DNA of 64,000 nucleotides from JAGVPT01 sp963827085 (GCA_963827085.1 CAWGZY010000001.1:186001-250000), one strand, 5' to 3'; positions 40,424-51,061 are shown, counted from the first letter of the stretch. The notes: generated from the sequence alone by a model not told the origin. Numbers and translations: made by a program.

Positions 40424-43315
40424 ATGCTGAAGACAAAATTGTATTGGAGAGTGCTGGCGAATTTCGCTTTTTTGCTTATCATCCTGACAGCAATGACGCT
40501 TCTGACGCTCTACCTCCTCGCTGAGATCGAAAAGAATTTTGGGTCCACGTCGAACGAGATTAGAACCCTCACGAATGTCGAAAATGTGCGCCATGTGCTG
40601 GCCGACGCGCCGGATGAGGCGAATCTCTATCTCGTCACCGGAGACGAATCTGCAAAGGCATCGTATGAAAATGCAATCAAGGAATTTGACGATGCAATGA
40701 CCGTTGTCGACAACGGCGTGAGCGACAGTCTCCTCACGCCCTCGTTCCACGAGGTAAAAGCGCTTACGTATAAATGGATCGGGGAATTCGGGGACAAGAA
40801 GATCAAACTTGGAACCGATCGTAAGGGGGGCGCAAATATCGATTCGGAAGTGGCTTCACTGGTGAACGAGGAAGTGAAAGCCCAATATCTGAACCATGCC
40901 AGGTCACTTGTAAGCGACATGTCGAAACAGCTCTCGATGTCCCAGCAGCACAGTCTCGACCGTGCGACAAGCCTGGGAAAAGACCTTGCCACCTTCATCG
41001 GTTTAGTTAACATTCTGCTCGCCGTCTTCGCCGTAGCGCTCGGCTTCGTGTTGACGCGATCGATTACGAACCCTGTCAGTATTTTGAAAGAGGGGACCCA
41101 GAATATTATGGCGGGAAAGTTTGACCCGATCAACCTTAATCGTTCTGATGAGCTGGGGCAGCTTGCGGCGGATTTCAATAAAATGTCGACGATGCTGGGA
41201 AATAATTACACGCGGTTGAATGCCTATTCAGAGCTGGTAACGGCGTTGAATGCGTACGCCGACATCAACACCATCCAACACCGAAGCCTGCAGTTGTTGT
41301 GCCACCATGCGAAAGCGACGGTCGGAGCACTGTATTTGATGAATGAGGAAAAGAATATTCTCGAACTCACCGCCGGTTATGCGTTGAAAGAAAAAGGGGT
41401 GAATGTCAAAACATTTGCGATGGGCGAGGGGATTCCGGGGCAATGCGCCGCCGAACAGCGGGTCCTTGAAGTCAAAAACATCCCCATCCTCTCCGGCTTC
41501 TCGGTCGATACGGGGCTTGTTGAAATAGCACCCTACTCGGTTCTCGCAGTTCCGATTTTGTTCCAGGATAAAGTATTGGGCGTTCTGCTGCTCGGCTCGA
41601 TGAACCGCTTCGACGAATTACAAAAAGAGATCATCAATAACTCCGTCCCCCAGCTGGGCGTCGCGATCACGAATGCGAGAAATTTTGAAGCGTCCCAAAA
41701 ACTGACCCGCGAAGTCGCGCAGAAAAATGAAGAATTGAACTCGAAGCATATGGAGCTCGAAAAAGCGTACCGTGTGAAGTCGGACTTCCTTGCCAGCATG
41801 TCGCATGAGCTTCGCACGCCGCTGAATTCGATCATCGGTTTCAGCTCGGTGTTGCTCGGACCCAGCGGCGACCCGCTGACGCCGGACCAGCATATGGCGC
41901 TGGAAAAAGTTTTGCGCAACGGAAAGCATCTGCTCCAGCTCATCAATGACATTCTTGACTTCTCGAAACTTGAATCGGGCCGGATGTCCGTCAACGTCGA
42001 AACGGACGATGCCGCCAACGTCGTTGCCAATTCTGTGATGGCGGTCGAAGGTTTGCTCAAAGGCAAGGAGATCGTTCTGAAGCAGAACCTCGGGCAGAAT
42101 CTCCGCGTGCTGCAAACCGACTGTTTGAAAGTCAAGCAGATTCTTGTCAACCTGCTCAGCAACGCGGCGAAGTTCACCGAGAAAGGGGAAATTGTTATAA
42201 CGGTGGCGCAAAAGAATGGAATGGTCTCGTTTTCAGTGAAAGATTCCGGCATCGGCATCGAGCCAAAGAACTTCAGCAAGGTATTTGAAGAGTTTCAACA
42301 GATCGACAACAGCAACACCAGAAAGTATAAAGGGACCGGTCTCGGTCTGCCGATCTCGCGCCGTCTTGCGCTCATCCTCGGCGGCGACCTGACAGTGGAC
42401 AGTGAATTTGGAAAAGGCTCAACATTCACGCTTACCATTCCTTCCGTGTTTCCCGAAGAAATGCGGGAAAAATTAGAGAAGCCTGCACCCCCGATACGTT
42501 CGAATCCGGTTGCACCGGTACCGGCACTTCCGAAGCCGGCAGCTCCTGTTGCAGGACCGTCCCCCGTGCGGGCCGTTGTCGGTACAGGTACGCGTGTTCT
42601 CTGCATCGATGATGATCCCGACGTCATTGAAATCCTTACCAAATATCTTGTGCCCGAAGGCTATTCGGTGATCGGTGCAAATTCGGGAGACGAAGGAATC
42701 AAACTTGCCCTTGAACATGCACCGGCGCTCATCACGCTTGATATCATGATGCCGCAGAAAGACGGGTGGCAGGTTCTCCGGGAGTTGAAAGCGAACAATA
42801 CGTTGAAAGAAATACCCGTCATTATTCATTCGATTATCGATAACAAACCGCTGGCGATATCGCTTGGCGCTATCGACGTGATCGCGAAACCGGCCGAACC
42901 GAAACGGCTGCTGTCGCTCGTCCAACGGGCATCCGGCTCGGGAGAACGCTTTGTTCTGGTTGTTGATGATAACGAAGATTTTACATTAGCGGTGAAGGGC
43001 CTGCTCCAGACTGAAGGGTTCAAAGTTGAAATTGCGAACGACGGGGCGAGAGCATTCGAAATTCTTAGTACCTCAACACCGTCGATTATTTTTCTCGACC
43101 TTGTCATGCCGCAGATGGACGGATTCGAGGTTATTCAACGATTGCAACGCGACGAAACGTGGAAAAAAATTCCCGTTGTTGTTCTCTCGGGCAAAGAACT
43201 GACGTCCGAAGAGTGGGAAAAATTAAATGCCTACGCGAAAGACTTCGTGAAAAAAGCAGAATTCACGCAGGGGACTCTTTCGAATACTATAAAACAGATT
43301 CTGCGCAAGACGTAA
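40424..43315 (+). CDS. Hybrid sensor histidine kinase with two receivers
   Basis: 963 residues. Membrane segment about 11-33, a helical periplasmic domain of the CHASE3/4HB kind (35-185), a second membrane segment about 188-211, HAMP (213-265), GAF (about 285-430), HisKA with H461 (SHELRTPLNSI), HATPase with N, G1 and G2 boxes (LLSNAAKF, DSGIGI, GTGLGL), a Pro-rich linker, receiver 1 with D773 (LDIMMP) and receiver 2 with D892 (LDLVMP). Autophosphorylates and passes phosphate internally. No Hpt domain is seen nearby. Confidence 0.94.
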   Translation: MLKTKLYWRVLANFAFLLIILTAMTLLTLYLLAEIEKNFGSTSNEIRTLTNVENVRHVLADAPDEANLYLVTGDESAKASYENAIKEFDDAMTVVDNGVSDSLLTPSFHEVKALTYKWIGEFGDKKIKLGTDRKGGANIDSEVASLVNEEVKAQYLNHARSLVSDMSKQLSMSQQHSLDRATSLGKDLATFIGLVNILLAVFAVALGFVLTRSITNPVSILKEGTQNIMAGKFDPINLNRSDELGQLAADFNKMSTMLGNNYTRLNAYSELVTALNAYADINTIQHRSLQLLCHHAKATVGALYLMNEEKNILELTAGYALKEKGVNVKTFAMGEGIPGQCAAEQRVLEVKNIPILSGFSVDTGLVEIAPYSVLAVPILFQDKVLGVLLLGSMNRFDELQKEIINNSVPQLGVAITNARNFEASQKLTREVAQKNEELNSKHMELEKAYRVKSDFLASMSHELRTPLNSIIGFSSVLLGPSGDPLTPDQHMALEKVLRNGKHLLQLINDILDFSKLESGRMSVNVETDDAANVVANSVMAVEGLLKGKEIVLKQNLGQNLRVLQTDCLKVKQILVNLLSNAAKFTEKGEIVITVAQKNGMVSFSVKDSGIGIEPKNFSKVFEEFQQIDNSNTRKYKGTGLGLPISRRLALILGGDLTVDSEFGKGSTFTLTIPSVFPEEMREKLEKPAPPIRSNPVAPVPALPKPAAPVAGPSPVRAVVGTGTRVLCIDDDPDVIEILTKYLVPEGYSVIGANSGDEGIKLALEHAPALITLDIMMPQKDGWQVLRELKANNTLKEIPVIIHSIIDNKPLAISLGAIDVIAKPAEPKRLLSLVQRASGSGERFVLVVDDNEDFTLAVKGLLQTEGFKVEIANDGARAFEILSTSTPSIIFLDLVMPQMDGFEVIQRLQRDETWKKIPVVVLSGKELTSEEWEKLNAYAKDFVKKAEFTQGTLSNTIKQILRKT

Positions 43316-43344
43316 CGGCAGTACTACTCTGAAAAGGAGAGATC

Positions 43345-44466
43345 ATGGAATATCCAGAACCGACGTTATTAGTCGTTGATGATACTGAAGACAATTTAGA
43401 TCTTTTGGAATTTGCGTTGAAGCGGAAGCCGATCAAAATGCTTCGCGCATCAAGCGGCCGGCAGTGTTTGACGATCGCCCAGGAAAAAAACCCGGATGTT
43501 ATCCTCCTCGACATTCAAATGCCCGACATGGACGGGTTTGAAACCCTTATGCATCTCCGGGCCAACCCGGCCACGACAAAAATACCCGTCATTTTTCTCA
43601 CCGCACAGCGGAAAGATGCAAACAGCATTGAACGGGGCTTGGAGCTCGGTGCCGACGAATATCTGACGAAGCCGATTGACACCGAAGAGCTTCTCGTCCG
43701 AACGAAAATGCTTGTCCGCTTGAAGCGGGCGGAAACCGAACTCGAACGGACGAAGGCCGATTTTATGGCGATGCTGGTACATGATTTGCGAAGTCCGTTG
43801 AACGGCATAAAAAGCGTGATCGATTTCTACCGGGAAATCCGCGACCAGGAAAAGCAGTTCTCCACAGAACAGCTCGGTTTACTCGACACCGCCGGCGATT
43901 CGGCAAGACGAATGCTCGAGTTGATCAACGACATCCTCGACCTTTCGAAGTTTGAAGCCGGCAATATGACTTTGGACAAACAGAAGATTCCTCTTTCGAT
44001 CATCCTTGATACGGTGTGCCGTGAAACGGGGCTGCAATTCAAGCAGAAGAATATTTCCCTTGTCAAACAGTACGGGCAAAATTTACCCGAGGTTTTTGTT
44101 GATGCGGAAAAGATCGCCCAGGTGGCAATGAACCTTCTCAGCAATGCCATGAAGTTCACCAAGAGCGGCGGCTCCGTAACGATTGCCACCTCGCTGGAAT
44201 CAGAATCGTCGGGGGCGGCTCTCGAGAATAAGCCCTTTGTCAAAGTGAGCATCACCGATACCGGAGTCGGAATTCCGGCAGAGGAAATTCCACAGCTCTT
44301 TGAGCGTTACAAACAGGTCTCCTCGGCCAAGAGAATAAAACAAAAAGGAACTGGACTGGGGCTTTCGATCTGTAAACTGATTGTTCAATCCCACGGCGGG
44401 AAGATGAGCGTGGAAAGCGAAGTCGGTAAGTATACGACGTTTCATTTTACTCTCCCTGTTGAATAG
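43345..44466 (+). CDS. Receiver-histidine kinase
   Basis: 373 residues. An N-terminal receiver with D56 (LLDIQMPDMDG) directly followed by HisKA with H146 (VHDLRSPLNGI) and HATPase (LLSNAMKF, DTGVGI, GTGLGLSI). No membrane or sensor domain, so it is probably switched by phosphorylation of its own receiver, for example from the hybrid kinase upstream. AGGAGA precedes the ATG. Confidence 0.93.
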   Translation: MEYPEPTLLVVDDTEDNLDLLEFALKRKPIKMLRASSGRQCLTIAQEKNPDVILLDIQMPDMDGFETLMHLRANPATTKIPVIFLTAQRKDANSIERGLELGADEYLTKPIDTEELLVRTKMLVRLKRAETELERTKADFMAMLVHDLRSPLNGIKSVIDFYREIRDQEKQFSTEQLGLLDTAGDSARRMLELINDILDLSKFEAGNMTLDKQKIPLSIILDTVCRETGLQFKQKNISLVKQYGQNLPEVFVDAEKIAQVAMNLLSNAMKFTKSGGSVTIATSLESESSGAALENKPFVKVSITDTGVGIPAEEIPQLFERYKQVSSAKRIKQKGTGLGLSICKLIVQSHGGKMSVESEVGKYTTFHFTLPVE

Positions 44467-44501
44467 AAAACATTATTCCCTCAAACTATAAGTGAACCCG
44501 T

Positions 44502-45596
44502 ATGAAAGATAAAATCCTTGTTGTAGACGACGAAGACAGTCTCCGGATGACGCTCAAACTTCGCCTTCAGGCCGCCGACTTCGATGTGCAGGTGGCTCAG
44601 GACGGCGAGGAGGCTCTCGAAGTCCTTAAAAAGGGAGCCATCGACCTGGTCCTCCTCGACATTAATATGCCCAAGATGGACGGCATCGAAACGCTCGGCA
44701 ATGTTGCGAGGGATTATCCCTGGACCGAAATCATCATGCTGACCGGGTTCGCGGATTTTTCTACGGCGATCGAATGTCTCAAGAAAGGGGCAAAGGATTA
44801 TCTCGTCAAGCCGATCGAAATGACCGAGCTGATTACGCGGGTGAGGGCGACCCTTCGGGCGAAGACGTCGGAACGTGCCTTTAAGGAATTGCAGCAGCGG
44901 TACATGTCGACATTTTTTCACGATTTGCTGGGACCGCTGACGACCGTCGACTCGACGGTTGAGCATCTTATCGAAGGAAAATCGGGAACAATATCGAAAG
45001 AACAAGCGCTGCTACTCCGGTATGCCGGGGAACTGACGGATAAGATGATCCAGCGCGTCAAAGAAATGATCGACCTTTCGCAGTTCGAAGCGGGATTGGT
45101 TGTCATCGAGCGCAAGCCGCTCGACATCCCGGTCTTCGCTGAAATGATGTGTGCACGGTACGAGATTCTGGCAAAGGCAAAAGATATACAATTGGTAAAA
45201 AAAATCGACAAAGATTTGCCGGCCGTAAACTTCGATTTTGATAAAATCGCGCAGGTTTTCAACAACATTTTTGACAACGCTATCAAGTATTCGCTTCGTG
45301 GCGGTATCATCTCCATCACTGTCTCAAAAAAATTGGAAGAAGAACTCGGGCAGAAAAAAGAGAGCATCGTTTTCTCAATCAAGGACAACGGTATAGGCAT
45401 TCGGCCGGATGAACTTCCGCTTGTTTTCAATAAGTATAAAGAGCAGCTTACCTCAAAACCCGCCGACCTGAAAACTACCGTCCTTGGTCTCGCAATATCG
45501 CGACATATTGTTGAGGCGCATGGCGGCAAAATATGGGTCGATTCGGAAGTCGGCAAAGGGAGCACGTTCAACTTTTCTCTGCCGGTAAAAGGCTGA
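44502..45596 (+). CDS. Receiver-histidine kinase
   Basis: 364 residues with the same layout: receiver with D53 (LLDINMPKMDG), kinase helix with H140 (FFHDLLGPLTTV), HATPase (IFDNAIKYS, DNGIGI). The last glycine box is altered to TTVLGLAI instead of GTGLGL, which may weaken ATP binding. Likely downstream in the same relay as the two kinases before it. Confidence 0.9.
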   Translation: MKDKILVVDDEDSLRMTLKLRLQAADFDVQVAQDGEEALEVLKKGAIDLVLLDINMPKMDGIETLGNVARDYPWTEIIMLTGFADFSTAIECLKKGAKDYLVKPIEMTELITRVRATLRAKTSERAFKELQQRYMSTFFHDLLGPLTTVDSTVEHLIEGKSGTISKEQALLLRYAGELTDKMIQRVKEMIDLSQFEAGLVVIERKPLDIPVFAEMMCARYEILAKAKDIQLVKKIDKDLPAVNFDFDKIAQVFNNIFDNAIKYSLRGGIISITVSKKLEEELGQKKESIVFSIKDNGIGIRPDELPLVFNKYKEQLTSKPADLKTTVLGLAISRHIVEAHGGKIWVDSEVGKGSTFNFSLPVKG

Positions 45597-45665
45597 TTGC
45601 TGAAGTGGATAGGAAGTTCTCTTTCGTCATTGCATTCGCACCTGTAGGGCTATAGCCAGGATCCC

Positions 45666-46385
45666 ATGGATCAAAAAGAAAACCCCGAAGAAGTCCGGTT
45701 CAAATACACATTCGCATTCGAAAACGGAGACGTAAAAGTTTTTGAGATTACGTTGAATGCCGCTACAATGGAGCTGGTACAGGAAAAAGACATACCGAAG
45801 CCGGACTGGACGAAGTTGAGTTTCTATCCGTGCGAGCATTGCCCTCTTGCGCCGCATTCCGAGTATTGCCCTGTCGCCGTAAACCTCTCTCAAATTGTCG
45901 CGGAGTTTAAGGATTCGGTTTCGCATGAACGAACGCGAGTGACCGTCGAGACTCCCGAGCGGACATACATGAAAGAAACCACGCTGCAGAAAGGCCTTAG
46001 CTCGATCATCGGCATTTACATGGTCACGAGCAATTGTCCGGTGATGGATAAGCTTCGACCGATGGTACGCTTTCATTTGCCGTTTGCCACTCCGATTGAA
46101 ACGCTGTTCCGGACGGTGTCGACGTATCTTACGGGACAGTTTTTGTTAATGCGTGAGGGGAAGAAACCAGATTGGGACTTAGAGAAACTTGTCCAGCTCT
46201 ATAAATCCATCTCAGCAGTCAACAAAGGAATGTCGCGCAGAATTTCAAACGCCTCAATCAAAGATGCCAACGTGAACGCCGTCATTATCCTCCATTCGTT
46301 CGGAGACGCGGTGCCATATTTTATCGAAAACGGCTTGGACGAGATTAAGCACTTCTTCGACATTTATACGAAAGATATCCATTGA
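45666..46385 (+). CDS. Conserved protein with a CxxC...C cluster, function unknown
   Basis: 239 residues, soluble. The first half has a beta-rich FAFENGDVKVFEITL and then C56, C59 and C68 in PCEHCPLAPHSEYCPVA, and a fourth Cys at 124 (SNCPVMD); these could bind a metal. It resembles a family of short unknown proteins (DUF6901-like, from memory and unverified). It is the last gene in the kinase run and may be the output or sensor of that relay, but this is inference from position only. Confidence 0.6.
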   Translation: MDQKENPEEVRFKYTFAFENGDVKVFEITLNAATMELVQEKDIPKPDWTKLSFYPCEHCPLAPHSEYCPVAVNLSQIVAEFKDSVSHERTRVTVETPERTYMKETTLQKGLSSIIGIYMVTSNCPVMDKLRPMVRFHLPFATPIETLFRTVSTYLTGQFLLMREGKKPDWDLEKLVQLYKSISAVNKGMSRRISNASIKDANVNAVIILHSFGDAVPYFIENGLDEIKHFFDIYTKDIH

Positions 46386-46523
46386 CGGCAACATGGAGGC
46401 CGCTGCGACCAAAACGAAGCGACGGGCCGGACATCAAAAAACATGTTGGCATCTGCGTCCATGGTTTGGTATTTTTTCCCCGCCCTTTGCAATAATCATT
46501 ATCCACTAACCGGAGCGTACTGA

Positions 46524-48029
46524 ATGGCAAACAATCTTTTCGCAAAAAAACCTCTCGCACTGCTTCTTGAAGAAATGAAGGGAGAAAACCGGCTGCGCCG
46601 TGTTCTGGGGCCGGTCACGCTCACGAGTCTCGGCGTTGGAGCGATAATCGGAACGGGAATTTTTGTTCTCACCGGTGTAGCCGCCCACGATAAAGCAGGT
46701 CCGGGACTTATTCTCTCTTTTGGCGCTGCCGGAGTTGCTTGCGTTTTTGCCGCGTTGTGCTACGCTGAATTCGCTTCGATGGCGCCGGTTGCGGGCTCTG
46801 CGTATACGTATGCGTATGCGACGCTCGGAGAACTTTTTGCATGGATTATCGGATGGGACCTTGTGTTGGAGTATGCCGTCGGGTCGTCGACGGTAGCACA
46901 CGGCTGGTCGGCGCACTTTCAGGATCTGCTGAAGAGTTTCGGAATCGTCATTCCATATTCTTTTGCTAACGCTCCGTTCGATTTTAATCTCGACACTGGG
47001 CATTTTTTTGCAACCGGCGCGTTCTTCGACGTTCCTGCCATTCTCATTACTGCGGCGATTACGACAATCCTCGTCATCGGTATCAGGGAGAGCGCAGGAT
47101 TTAATGCTGGAATGGTTATTGTGAAACTCGCGATTGTCCTCTTTGTGATTGTTGTCGGTGCGTTCTACATCGATCCTGCGAACTGGCATCCGTTCGCGCC
47201 GTACGGATATACCGGAATAAGTTTCTTCGGACATACATTGTTCGGGCAAACGGGGGCGAGCGGTGCGCCGGTGGGGATACTTGCGGGGGCAGCCATTATT
47301 TTCTTTGCGTATATCGGGTTCGATTCGGTTTCCACCCACGCTGAAGAGGCGAAGAATCCGAAGCGCGATGTTCCCATCGGCATTATCGCCTCGCTGATCA
47401 TCTGCACAATTCTCTATATAGTGGTATCCGCAATCCTCACGGGTATGGTGCCGTACGATAAGATCGATATCAACGCTCCTGTTTCCAATGCATTTGCGCA
47501 AAAGGGCTTGCCGTGGGCGAGGCGCATCATCGATGTCGGTGCAATCACCGGGATCACTTCCGTGCTGCTGGTTATGATGTTGAGCCAGCCGCGCGTATTG
47601 CTTGCGATGGCGCGAGATGGCTTGGTGCCGACGAGCTTCTTTGGTGCTATCCACGATAAATTCCGGACACCATGGAAAGCGACAATTCTCACCGGTGTAT
47701 TTGTTGCGGCGATGGCGGCATTTCTCCCCCTGCGCATTCTTGCCGAGCTGACAAACATCGGCACGCTGCTCGCGTTCGTCATCGTCTGCACAGCTGTGCT
47801 CATCATGCGCCGGACGAACCCGAATGCCGAACGTCCATTCCGAGCGCCCTTTGTTCCCCTGGTTCCAATCCTCGGGATCCTCAGCTGCCTCCTGTTGATG
47901 TTTTCTCTCCCCGTGGAGAACTGGTATCGGCTGTTCATCTGGCTCGGGCTCGGTTTCATCATTTACTTTGGCTACGGCCGGCACAACAGCGTCATGGCGA
48001 AGATTCGCGCGGCGGAAGCCCGTAAGTAG
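46524..48029 (+). CDS. APC-family amino acid permease
   Basis: 501 residues with about 12-13 membrane segments. The first carries the typical GVGAIIGTGIFVLTG; further motifs are SFGAAGVACVFAALCYAEF and YIGFDSVSTHAEEAKNP. Cationic amino acid transporter-like members have this pattern. Imports amino acids with protons; substrate not assignable. GGAG precedes the ATG. Confidence 0.92.
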   Translation: MANNLFAKKPLALLLEEMKGENRLRRVLGPVTLTSLGVGAIIGTGIFVLTGVAAHDKAGPGLILSFGAAGVACVFAALCYAEFASMAPVAGSAYTYAYATLGELFAWIIGWDLVLEYAVGSSTVAHGWSAHFQDLLKSFGIVIPYSFANAPFDFNLDTGHFFATGAFFDVPAILITAAITTILVIGIRESAGFNAGMVIVKLAIVLFVIVVGAFYIDPANWHPFAPYGYTGISFFGHTLFGQTGASGAPVGILAGAAIIFFAYIGFDSVSTHAEEAKNPKRDVPIGIIASLIICTILYIVVSAILTGMVPYDKIDINAPVSNAFAQKGLPWARRIIDVGAITGITSVLLVMMLSQPRVLLAMARDGLVPTSFFGAIHDKFRTPWKATILTGVFVAAMAAFLPLRILAELTNIGTLLAFVIVCTAVLIMRRTNPNAERPFRAPFVPLVPILGILSCLLLMFSLPVENWYRLFIWLGLGFIIYFGYGRHNSVMAKIRAAEARK

Positions 48030-48076
48030 ATTCTAAACAACTTCTCAATCATTCAGCAGCTATAAGGAGGATCATC

Positions 48077-48637
48077 ATGACACAATTGCACCTGCTCTGG
48101 CTCCCGATTTTGTTGTCTTCTGTGATTGTTTTTATCGTGAGTTCCATCATCCACATGATTTCGCCGTGGCACAAGGGTGATTATCCAAAATTGTCGAACG
48201 AGGAGAAAATTTTGGATGCCCTCCGGCCGATCGACATTCCGTCGGGCGAATATATGATGCCCCGTCCTTCAAGCAGAGAGGAAATGAAGTCGCCGGAGTA
48301 TGCCGAGAAGGTGAAGAATGGCCCGGTTCTGCTGATGACCGTCTGGCCAAAAGGACCGATGGCAATGGGAAAGAACCTGGTCATGTGGTTTGTCTACACT
48401 CTTTTCATGGTTTTATTCGCTGCGTATGTAACGGGCCGTGCGCTGCCTATCGGTGCTGCATACCTGCATGTATTCCGGTTTGCCGGAGCCACGACATTTA
48501 TTGGGTACTCCGCCGCCCTCTGGCAATCGTCGATTTGGTATCACAAGCCCTGGAGCATAACGATCAAGACAACGGTAGATGGATTGATCTATGCGCTTTT
48601 GACTGCCGGGGTTTTCGGATGGCTGTGGCCGCAATAG
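48077..48637 (+). CDS. Membrane protein of unknown function
   Basis: 186 residues. One membrane segment at 8-28, a soluble stretch (30-92) with Pro- and Met-rich pieces, then three membrane segments (about 95-117, 127-147, 163-184). A TAAGGAGG ribosome site precedes the ATG. I do not recognise a family with certainty. It follows the permease by 47 bases and may be co-transcribed. Confidence 0.75.
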   Translation: MTQLHLLWLPILLSSVIVFIVSSIIHMISPWHKGDYPKLSNEEKILDALRPIDIPSGEYMMPRPSSREEMKSPEYAEKVKNGPVLLMTVWPKGPMAMGKNLVMWFVYTLFMVLFAAYVTGRALPIGAAYLHVFRFAGATTFIGYSAALWQSSIWYHKPWSITIKTTVDGLIYALLTAGVFGWLWPQ

Positions 48638-48743
48638 TCTTGAGACGGAAGGATGAGTTTCTAAAACTGTTCGACCCTCTATCTGTGTGTAAGCAGATCG
48701 ATTGATCAAAGATAGATTCTACGGAAGGCGTGGGTGCAACACT

Positions 48744-50993
48744 GTGAGAATTTTCATCGCTCCATTCTATTTGGTCCTCGCCGTTCTTGTGATGTCAGCA
48801 CCAACTGTTTCAGCTCAAGAGCGGCCTATCGATTTTGTCGATCCACGGATCGGCGCTTCGGGTGACGAAAGCAACTGTGCGATTGGACCGGAGCTTCCTT
48901 TCGGCTCGATCAATCCCGGGCCTCAAACTCCAAACTCGAATCAAAACGGATATAATCCCAACCAGCCCATCCGCGGTTTTGGACAATTGCATGTCAGCGG
49001 AATAGGATGGGGCAAGTATGGCCAGATTTTTGTGTCCCCGCAAGTCGGCTTGGCCGTTGGAGAGGCCGAGCACGATTCCCCCAAAGCCGATGAACTGGTC
49101 CGCCCCAATCAATACGCCGTTACTCTTTCGCGATATGATATTCGAGCCGAGATCGCTCCCGCAATGCATGCAGCCATGTACCGGTTCACGTTTCCGCAGA
49201 CGAACGACGGCAATATCCTCATCGACATAACACACAACATCCCGCTCGATATTGTTCCTTTTGTCGGGGGAAAAGTTTCCGAAGGAGAGGTCAGCATCGA
49301 TACAGCCAGCCGCCAGATTTCGGGATACGGGAGGTATGCCGGCGGTTTTGGCGCAGAGGCGTATAACGTGTATTTCTGTGCGGTATTTAGCCGCGAGCCC
49401 GCCGGCTTCGGTACTTGGTTCAACGGAAAAATTTCATCCGCAAAAGATCAAGAATCTCTGAAAGAAGTGAACGATCGCGTTGGCGCGTTTTTCAAATTTC
49501 ACGCCGGGCCAGGCGTACCGGTCTTTATGAAAATTGCTGTCTCGTTCAAGAGTATTGAACAAGCCAAGCGTTGGCTTGGAAATGAAATTCCCGGCTGGGA
49601 TTTTGACGCAGTGAGCAAAGCGGCAGAAGCTGCATGGAGCAATGCGCTCGAAAAAATTCGCGTGGAAGGGGGGGATACTACTGCGAAGAGGATATTCTAC
49701 ACTGCGCTCTATCATACTATGCTCATGCCGCATAATCGCACGGGCGATCTTCCCGGGTTCGCAGACACTGCTCAGATATGGGACGATCAATATGCGGTGT
49801 GGGACACGTGGAGGACAATGTACCCGTTGATGTTGTTAATCCAGCCGGATATGGTTCGAAGCAACATCCGTTCGTTTATCGCGCGTCTGAAGAAAAATGG
49901 AATGGTGAAAGACGCCTTCATCGCCGGCGTCGATATGGTCGAAGAGCAGGGGGGCAACGACGTTGATAACATTATTGCTGACGCATGTGTCAAAGAAGTG
50001 GGCGGCGTGCCTTGGGATGAAGCCTACGCTGTAATAAAGCATAATGCGGAGGATGACCGCATCGGATTCCAGGGGTTCGGAAATCCTGGCATCGTCGATA
50101 CCGTGATGGCAAGCTATAAATCCCGCGGATGGATCCCTGCCGGCAATATGTCTTGCTCAAAGACGCTCGAATACGCCTACAACGATTTTTGTGCTGCGGA
50201 AGTCGCACATTCATTGAACCATCGGGATGATTTTTTTAAATATTTGGCGCGGAGTAAACGATGGATGGATCTCTGGAACCAGGACGCGGTAAGTGACGGA
50301 TTCAAAGGATTTGTGATGCCCAAAAAATCCAACGGGGAATGGATTCCCATCGACCCGAAACGCCACTGGGAATCGTGGAAAGAATACTTCTACGAGGGAA
50401 GCTCATGGACGTATTCGTATTTTGTCCCGCACCAATTCGCAACACTGGTGAGGATGTCGGGCGGGAAAGAGGTTTTCGCCGCGAAACTCGCACACGGATT
50501 AACGGACAGTCTCATTGATTTTTCAAACGAACCTGCGTTTCTCGCCGTTCAATCGTTCCAATACGCCGGTCGCCCGGATCTTGCCAGTTTCTGGGTCAGA
50601 AAGCTGGCCAAGGAAGGATTTACGCTTATCGGCGTTCCGGGGAATGACGATAGTGGCGCCATGAGCTCGTGGTACGTTTTTACCGCTCTCGGATTTTTCC
50701 CCAACGCCGGCCAGCCGATATATTACTTAACCGGACCGATGTGGAAGAAAATCTCCGTTGCTCTCGAGAATGGGAAAATACTCCGGATAGATGCACCTGA
50801 GGCTTCTGAGAAGAATATTTATGTCCAATCGTGCGAGGTCAACGGAAAGAGCTGGAATCATTCTTGGATTGACCACAATACCATCAAGAATGGAGCGACA
50901 ATAAAGTTTGAGATGGGACCCGCTCCATCGACGTGGGGACAAGACGATTCAGCCATTGTCGACGGTGTTGATTTTCTTGAGCAGACAAAATAA
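48744..50993 (+). CDS. GH92 family glycosidase (alpha-mannosidase type), secreted
   Basis: 749 residues from the GTG at 48744, which starts a clean signal peptide (RIFIAPFYLVLAVLVMSA, cut after VSA); a TTG at 48702 would add 14 charged residues. The N-terminal VDPRIGASGDESNCAIGPELPFGSINPGPQTPN (in part) is the GH92 mark; the DTWRTMYPL and NDDSGAMSSWYVF motifs belong to the catalytic domain, the latter with the Glu/Asp region. Calcium-dependent exo-alpha-mannosidases acting on glycans outside the cell or in the periplasm. Confidence 0.93.
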   Translation: MRIFIAPFYLVLAVLVMSAPTVSAQERPIDFVDPRIGASGDESNCAIGPELPFGSINPGPQTPNSNQNGYNPNQPIRGFGQLHVSGIGWGKYGQIFVSPQVGLAVGEAEHDSPKADELVRPNQYAVTLSRYDIRAEIAPAMHAAMYRFTFPQTNDGNILIDITHNIPLDIVPFVGGKVSEGEVSIDTASRQISGYGRYAGGFGAEAYNVYFCAVFSREPAGFGTWFNGKISSAKDQESLKEVNDRVGAFFKFHAGPGVPVFMKIAVSFKSIEQAKRWLGNEIPGWDFDAVSKAAEAAWSNALEKIRVEGGDTTAKRIFYTALYHTMLMPHNRTGDLPGFADTAQIWDDQYAVWDTWRTMYPLMLLIQPDMVRSNIRSFIARLKKNGMVKDAFIAGVDMVEEQGGNDVDNIIADACVKEVGGVPWDEAYAVIKHNAEDDRIGFQGFGNPGIVDTVMASYKSRGWIPAGNMSCSKTLEYAYNDFCAAEVAHSLNHRDDFFKYLARSKRWMDLWNQDAVSDGFKGFVMPKKSNGEWIPIDPKRHWESWKEYFYEGSSWTYSYFVPHQFATLVRMSGGKEVFAAKLAHGLTDSLIDFSNEPAFLAVQSFQYAGRPDLASFWVRKLAKEGFTLIGVPGNDDSGAMSSWYVFTALGFFPNAGQPIYYLTGPMWKKISVALENGKILRIDAPEASEKNIYVQSCEVNGKSWNHSWIDHNTIKNGATIKFEMGPAPSTWGQDDSAIVDGVDFLEQTK

Positions 50994-51061
50994 ACATCCT
51001 GTTGTATTCGGAACAGTTTTTGACTTGGAGGAGGGGACGACGGCGACCCTTCAAAATTCCT

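Noticed and set aside
46506..47984. 492-codon open frame on the minus strand inside the amino-acid permease
   Set aside because: Antisense shadow of a strongly recognisable membrane protein; extremely Arg/Asp/Asn-rich without motifs.
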